Assembly (NCBI GenBank): GCA_028023455.1
Contig: JAQFVV010006452.1
Coordinates: forward strand, 1,230,501 to 1,294,500
Direction of reading: 5' to 3'
Origin: Epiperipatus broadwayi
Lineage: Eukaryota; Onychophora; Udeonychophora; Euonychophora; Peripatidae
DNA: 64,000 nucleotides
Below are positions 57,983 to 64,000 of the stretch, one piece after another. Under the pieces are notes generated by a model that searched no databases, was not told the DNA's origin, and was given only the letters and a program-made list of their open reading frames with translations. The position numbers and the translations under genes are program-made. The stretch's first letter is position 1; each line of letters opens with the position of its first letter.

Positions 57983-59335
57983 GATGTGATGTGATGTGAT
58001 GCACTGCTCCTTATACGGAGTCAGGAATCTCTCAGCAACTATGCTGACAGAAACCTGTTAGTCAATGTGAACCCCTTTCCATTTCCCACTTCAAGTTTTC
58101 CAATATCTTTTCTACCCTGCTTCATCCCATTTCCACAACATAATTTTTGTCAACTCCATGGCCTTTAGATATAAAACTCCCTTATTTTTTCCCAAACCCA
58201 ACATAAAAACCAATAAGCCACTTTCTGTATAATCACTTTGTTCATATTTATTCTTCCACAATTTCATTATTTGTATCCTTTCTGCTTTCAGGCATTTACA
58301 TTCAATTAACAGATGCCTAATATTTTTATACCTTCCTTACACAGCTTGCAGACTAAATCACCCATATATCTCTATTTACATGTATATTCCCTTGTTGCTA
58401 AAGATCCCATTCGGTCCTTAAATAGTAAACTACTTTCCTTGCTATTATCATAAATTAACCCATTTACTTCTATAAATATTTAAACTCTTTTTACTCTCCA
58501 ACTCCCTATTTTTTATTAATGCATCTATTCTTCTATCCCATTCCTTAACACTAAAACACTCAACAATTCTCCTAACACAATCATCCCACCTTTTGTATAA
58601 GTATATTGACGCAAAATCTTTATCTAAATCTTCTGCATAATGTATTACTTTTTGTACCCATCTTGTTGCCTGCCTTTATTTATAACCCAATTAAATACTA
58701 TTTTGGCTATTCTTTTATTATCCATAAACTGCAATCTACCGAACATTTTTCATTTTGCTTTTTGCATCTCTCATATAAAAACTTGACCATCCCATTTCTC
58801 CTTGAATTTCCTCCTTTGCTATCCACACTTCTGCATCTAATGCATGTCTTTCTACTTCTCTTTGTACTTTGTCTAAGTAATCTAATACACCTTTACTAAC
58901 ACATAATGCATTATTACCATATGTTAACCCTGCTACTGCCATTCCTTTCCATACAATTCTAGCTACATCTTATTTATTATAGAAGAACACTGTTATTTTC
59001 TTTATCAATCACTTTCTTTTCTTTGCTTCATTTATCATTTTTTTCTCCCATTTATCCAAGTAATTTCTCTGATTACTTAAAACAATTCCCAAATAGTTAT
59101 ATCTATTCACCACACTTAACTTTATATCTCCCAATAAAAAATTTTGTCTTCTCTTTCCCCAATATTTATCTTCATTACTTCTAATTTTGCCTCACTAAAT
59201 TTAATTTCCATCTCTTTGCCTACCTTTGCACATGTCCTCAGCATAACTTCCATATCTTCCCTTCTTTTTGCACACAAAAAAAATATCATCCGCAAATAAA
59301 AGACCCGACTATGTATGTACTCCCTTGCCACCTAT
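57983..59335 (-). pseudogene. LINE (non-LTR retrotransposon) 3' part, degenerate
   Basis: Minus strand. The RT catalytic motif LLFADDIFFVCK is encoded at about 59267-59302 (FADD at 59285-59296). After a frameshift, MLRTCAKVGKEMEIKFSEAK and then NRYNYLGIVLS follow, the usual post-FADD and 'kYLG' boxes. Downstream is GLTYGNNALCVSKGVLDYLD, and later CKLCKEG...HLLIECKCLKAER, a C-terminal Cys/His region. It ends in 3' UTR with repeated CATCA units (57983-58000). 5'-truncated before RT motif C. The clade is uncertain; the 3' repeat suits the CR1/L2-like or Jockey groups. Confidence 0.8.
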
Positions 59336-60640
59336 TAATGGTATTATTTATTTACATAAATGACACAAGTGCCATCTAGTTTTAAGTGCAGGACATAAAT
59401 TAACCATGTACATTTAAAACTATATTTTATTCAATATAACAATGTAACTATTACACAGCTCTATTTGTAATGTAGGGCTAAATTGTGGAAAACATAAGTT
59501 ACTTCTAATGAATGTCAATAGACCATGCAATCTTACAGGAACAATGTAACAAGTTATGTAATAATAATTTATTTAAAAGGTACTTATTAATTGATGCACA
59601 ATTTATTTCTCTTTAATAAAATTAAAAAATTATGTAACAGTAATTTATTTACAAAGAATAAGCATTAATTCATATGCACTTTATTTCTTTAACAAGGTCC
59701 TTTAATCTTTATTTATCATAATATTAATATATTCATAGATACTGTTTTACAGTCACTATATCTTTAACCCTGACTTCAATGAAATTAAATATAATTGTAT
59801 GCATGTATGAATTCATAAATATAATATTTCTTTGACTCGCATATCTCTTAGTACTTACACATACAAATGCTCTACGGGGAATATACATCAATGCTATCTT
59901 CATCACAATAATCATAAGGAATGGTCTTTTTAAAATTCTAATTCTAAACATAACCACTTATATAATAATAACTATAAAGAGCTGGCTTTTTGGTCTTAAC
60001 CTTAACTGAATAAACCTTCTATACAATAATTATATGGAATGTCCTTATTGTTCTAACCTAATTTAATACAACTACAATTTATACAGGAATGATTCACTCT
60101 GAGATCGATCCCTAATTCATTAAACTGATAGATATGTATTCTCTCCACATGGATATGAACATATGTAAACTATTAAACATTGAACAAATAACTGTGCATA
60201 TATAAATCAATATACATAAAATCCAATTATCAGTAATCAAATATATTACATTGTTAACTATGATATTAATAATTAGTCATTAAGCTAATGCACATGCACT
60301 TTGTGGATTTTAACTATAAATGAATATTCTCACTTTCCAAACACAAGATAAAGTCTTTGTGAAAAGATAGAATGAATCCATCTATCTTTTCAACCCAAAT
60401 GTTTATGTATCAGTGAAGATGTTAAGCAATCACTTTAAAATTCTTTTACTATATCTGAATAAATGATGCTTGTGAATGGTTTTTTGAGACTTAGGTATTT
60501 TTTGCCTTATCCTCTTATTAATAACTTGTATAAAATTCAGAAGCTTAGCATATGTATATGTAATCTTTTTTTAAAAAAATAATTTTAACAAGTGAAGAGA
60601 AGTTATTATAAATTCATTTCTTTTCTTCTTTTTTTTTACA
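59336..60640. other. AT-rich DNA with a small tandem duplication
   Basis: No gene. A diverged ~73-bp tandem repeat lies at about 59555-59700 ('tatgtaa(c)agtaatttattt' and 'gcacaatttatttct' blocks). Confidence 0.4.
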
Positions 60641-60641
60641 G

Positions 60642-60665
60642 TTTTTCTCAAAATAATATCTGAAT
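60642..60665 (+). other. candidate 24-nt micro-exon
   Basis: A strong pyrimidine tract and acceptor (ttcttctttttttttacag) directly precede 24 bases that end at a perfect donor GTAAGTATT (60666). The stretch is open in one frame only. No neighbouring exon was found, so this rests on splice signals alone. Confidence 0.2.
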
Positions 60666-61343
60666 GTAAGTATTATTTACAAATTCAAATTAGTTAAAAT
60701 AACATACAAATCAGACTTTAATTATAAGACTTAACAAAACAAAATAATTGCCATTTACTTCTTTCTGATAAATATAAGCCCATTTAGGATGATAGTATAG
60801 TCATGTAATTTGTTACAGATTAGATTTAGCTAACTGTTAGTAGTGTCCTTTCCTTTATTCACAAAGCATAATGTATTCCTGGGATGTGAGTGAAGTAATA
60901 TCCCCTTCTGATTAAAAGAAAAGGAAAAGTGTTTTTATATCAAAACATAGTTTCTTTCTTGAACCTCATTTTAGTTCCTTTTTTTTTTTGTTTAAGCCAA
61001 ATTTTCATATAAATTTTGCTTAGAAGAATAAAAAAATTTTTATTGAAATGAATATTGTATTGTTTATTCCAATATATACATATATTTCTAAAAAAAGAGA
61101 GAGATTTAATTTAATGACTAGAGCACTATATGCTTTTCAAATGAACTGATGTTTAAACACAAATGGATTGTGAGAAGTTTTTAATAAGTTCCAAGAAAAC
61201 TTAGGACTTCTCTTTCATAGAGTTAGCCTATTTCCAAATTAGCTAGCCAACCAACTTAATTATTGGCCTGAATATATGTTATTAAATTATATATCATCTT
61301 TTTTCTTTAAATTTTTAATCATCATGAATATTGTATTTTGTTT

Positions 61344-61418
<75 letters not shown>

Positions 61419-62573
61419 CCAATTTTCTTTGATAATAAACAACATTTGCATTATATTTGCTATTATTATTTCATATGAGACTCAATAAACTTTTTTTCTA
61501 ATGTGTTTATCTTTTCATCATCATGTAAAACAAAACTTCTATATAATTTTAATAATGAAAGTTTTCTGTATTACATATTTTCCCAGACTTATTTATATTT
61601 TTATTTAATCTAATAAACTTAAACAATTTAATCTTTCTTATACTTATGCAAGCTGTTAAAAATTGCTTAATTAATAAAACACTTGTTTTGAAAAATTACA
61701 TGTGGATATTTTTTTATCTTTTTATAAAAGAAATGTGTTTCTCATACATGATTCTATGCTTAAAGAAACATCATATTTTTTATCAAACTGGCTCTATAAT
61801 TCAGACTGAAAATGTTTTGACAATTAATAGTTGGTAAAAAGACATTATGCCAATTTTAGGCTAATATGACATTTGTGTAAAAACTCATTTGAATATAATT
61901 AAATATGAGCTAGATGGAATGCATTTATATAAGGTAATCAAAGTTATTGAATATAGTTCTTAATCCATTGTTAGCTTTTTGCTTCTTGGGCAATGGCTGT
62001 TAAACACAAACAGGAAGCAAAGTCAATCAGATAGTATGTGTTTAAAGATTATCACTCTGCTATAAATAAACATCTGACACTTTCCAAGTGGTTGTGAAAG
62101 CTTAAATCTAGTTAGGCTTCAGTCTTTTTTGAATATATTAAAGTAAAAACTTTTGTAACTACTTAAAAATATACATATCTTAAGACATACTTAAAAAAAA
62201 ACAAATTTATCTATGCTTTTCTTCTTACCAATTGTTATACTATTGATGATATTTTTGATAAAACAAACTTATATCATTTAATGTACATTATTTATAAGCC
62301 AGTAAAAATATTTGAATATATATAATTGCCACTATGAATTAATTTTCTTATTCTGAAATCTCCTAATAGATCTTTCAGGACTTGTGTTAAGCAAACGTAT
62401 CAAAGATACCTATCTTCTTCATTATTTTATGCTTATCAAGATTTTTCTGTTTGTCAATTTTAGATTTGCATTTGGGTGTGATGTATTATTTATGTGATCA
62501 AAAATACATATGATTTCAGCTATATGTTTATCAAAATAATTAGTATACTTCTCCAATAAGAATAATAGTACAT
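60666..62573. other. AT-rich DNA without recognisable gene
   Basis: Contains a (TA)n tract at 61343-61413. No gene supported. Confidence 0.4.
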
Positions 62574-62735
62574 ACAAGCACTTTAACATGCTGGGTCATG
62601 AAGCTGTTAATGATAAGAAAACAATCAAAATAAATTAATGTCGACCAACCTCGAAAGCGCTTAGCCTACATTAATTTACTTTGATTGTTTTCTCACCATT
62701 AACAGCTTCTTCACCCAGCATGTTAAATCACTTGT
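62574..62735. repeat. 162-bp hairpin element
   Basis: Arms of about 67 bp (62574-62640 and 62669-62735) from 'acaagcactttaacatgctg' to its complement. The 28-nt loop holds 'aagcgctt'. A few mismatches. Non-coding and MITE-like. Confidence 0.75.
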
Positions 62736-63104
62736 ATATGTTATATTTTTAGCATCTGTACACAGTTCTATTAATAAAATTATGCTTTGAAGTGATTATT
62801 GTTATGTTGTTATAAACGTATTGGAATCATGTACACAAACAATGTAATTTATTTTTAGAGATATCAAAGATAATATTTTTAAATGAATGATAAGCAATGC
62901 TATATACTGTATATGAATGGTATTTTTTATATCTTTTAACAAATATCAGTAATCTTCTATGTTCATTAGTAGTCCATAATTGAAAGTAATACAATTTTCT
63001 TCTTCCGTTTTCCTTTTCTTATGTATTGATTTCTATATTTACATATACCATTTCCAACCTTTTTATACACTTCAACAATACTATTTTTTATACCAAAACT
63101 TTAT

Positions 63105-63145
63105 TCTTACAGTTTCAACTGTCCTGAAGTCATCATCAGAGCTAC
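63105..63145 (-). ncRNA. hammerhead-like motif, Penelope type (left arm)
   Basis: Minus strand: CTGATGA at 63133-63139, one extra T, GACT-TCAGGAC-AGTT, then GAAAC. The core boxes are intact. Stem II has four pairs including G-U but is offset by the extra T, and stem III (CTGTA) is hard to form. Activity uncertain. Confidence 0.5.
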
Positions 63146-63339
63146 AATATCCAAATTATAATAAATAGATTTAGAATAATTTAATAATAAAATAATATAA
63201 ATATAAATAAAATTAGTTAAGAGTAGAATAATAAAATGGAAACTGATTATTTATAATGTTCTGACTAAGATGTATGTTTTAATTATTTATATGAATATGT
63301 GTATAAAATATATTAATTGTATGATTATATACTTGGATA

Positions 63340-63382
63340 TTGTAGCTCTGATGATGACTGCTGAATAGTTGAAACTGTAAGA
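63340..63382 (+). ncRNA. hammerhead-like motif, Penelope type (right arm)
   Basis: CTGATGA at 63348-63354, an extra T, GACT-GCTGAAT-AGTT, and GAAAC (63371-63375). The stem II loop differs from the left arm while the paired bases are kept. Confidence 0.5.
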
Positions 63383-63447
63383 ATAATGTTGTGGTATACA
63401 AAATAGTATTGCTGAAGTGTATAAGAAGATTGGAAATGGTATGATGT

Positions 63448-64000
63448 GTAGTCATAATTAATATAGTAAAATTTAATTCAAATAAATATAAATTTTGCAT
63501 TTCAGCTAGACATGTCTGTGTTATCTGCGATAGCATCAAAAACAGTAAATCAGAAGGTTCTAATATTTTGCTTTTTCATTTGAATTTCAAGATATTAATT
63601 TTATATTGAAACTATTTCATTTTATGTCTCCTCTACAGACACATTAAATCATAGTAATCAGTCAATATCTGATAATTCCAACCAAAATTCCAGATTCGTT
63701 TAGTTATCAAGTTTCATCAGTAGAAATATATGATTTCATGCACACTTCCAATGATCATCTTTATTGATTTTGTAATAAGCAAGCTAATGATTGCAAGTTT
63801 AAAAGTTTCTAAAATTTCACAATCAAACTGAATTGTTTATATAGTTATATGGGTTTGATGTATATGAGAGATAGTCCCCAAATATACTGGTAGAATAAAT
63901 TATTATTCAGAATGAAGATGTTGAGTGAAACTAATAGTATTGCATGGTGCTTTATTTAGAATTATTAAGTTGATGTTTGTATTTTAAAATATGCTGCTGT
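63448..64000. other. AT-rich DNA without recognisable gene
   Basis: No feature supported up to the window edge. Confidence 0.4.

Larger units (their letters stand above)
63041..63447. mobile_element. inverted repeat with hammerhead-like motif in each arm
   Basis: Arms 63041-63155 and 63330-63447 are reverse complements of ~115 bp with about 85-90% identity by eye. They share 'ggatattgtagctctgatga', 'agttgaaactgtaagaat' and 'aaaatagtattg'. The motif resembles the sequence upstream of the Penelope-like RT at 9.1 kb. The 175-bp centre is AT-rich. Confidence 0.7.

Overview
This is AT-rich animal-type (metazoan, probably invertebrate) nuclear DNA dominated by transposable elements. The evidence is eukaryotic: tRNA-derived SINEs with target-site duplications, a Penelope-like element, a Ty3/gypsy LTR element, a LINE remnant, hAT-like and TTAA-flanked DNA transposons, many long inverted repeats, and long (TA)n and (GATA)n tracts. 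I cannot name the species. No complete cellular gene was found. Three short stretches look like possible exons or gene fragments (33.64-33.92 kb, 54.05-54.61 kb and a 24-nt candidate at 60.64 kb). Most of the window could be intron or intergenic DNA.

Layout. 0-6.4 kb is anonymous AT-rich DNA with a small tandem repeat. 6.5-9.2 kb (minus) is a Penelope-like element: a long RT reading frame, then a GIY-YIG endonuclease frame separated by one frameshift. Hammerhead-like motifs lie near both of its ends. 9.6-16.2 kb holds ribozyme-bearing dispersed repeats and hairpin elements. 17.35-23.42 kb is a degenerate Ty3/gypsy element with two ~0.6 kb LTRs and a leader with four primer-binding-site-like repeats. 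24-34.3 kb holds SINEs, foldback elements and several head-to-tail copies of a ribozyme repeat. 36-50 kb adds foldback elements, the 3' end of a LINE, an inverted duplication of a second GIY-YIG fragment, two copies of a ~755 bp TTAA-flanked element and an hAT-like element with a perfect 8-bp duplication. 50-64 kb holds SINEs, a 407-bp GATA array, a LINE remnant with an FADD motif, and hairpins.

The most striking theme is hammerhead ribozymes. At least three non-autonomous repeat families carry a recognisable type-I-like hammerhead: CUGANGA core, stem II, GAAA box, a very short stem III and a paired stem I. The Penelope-like element carries related motifs. Two copies of one family (30654-30697 and 31147-31190, minus) and one copy of another (45982-46023, plus) keep every core nucleotide. 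Several family-1 loci are head-to-tail multimers with units of about 450-490 bp, and one monomer has a perfect 19-bp target duplication. This resembles retrozymes, which are non-autonomous retroelements that pass through self-cleaved, probably circular RNA. A resident Penelope-like element is one possible source of enzymes for them. Self-cleavage, circularisation and mobilisation are inferred here, not shown.
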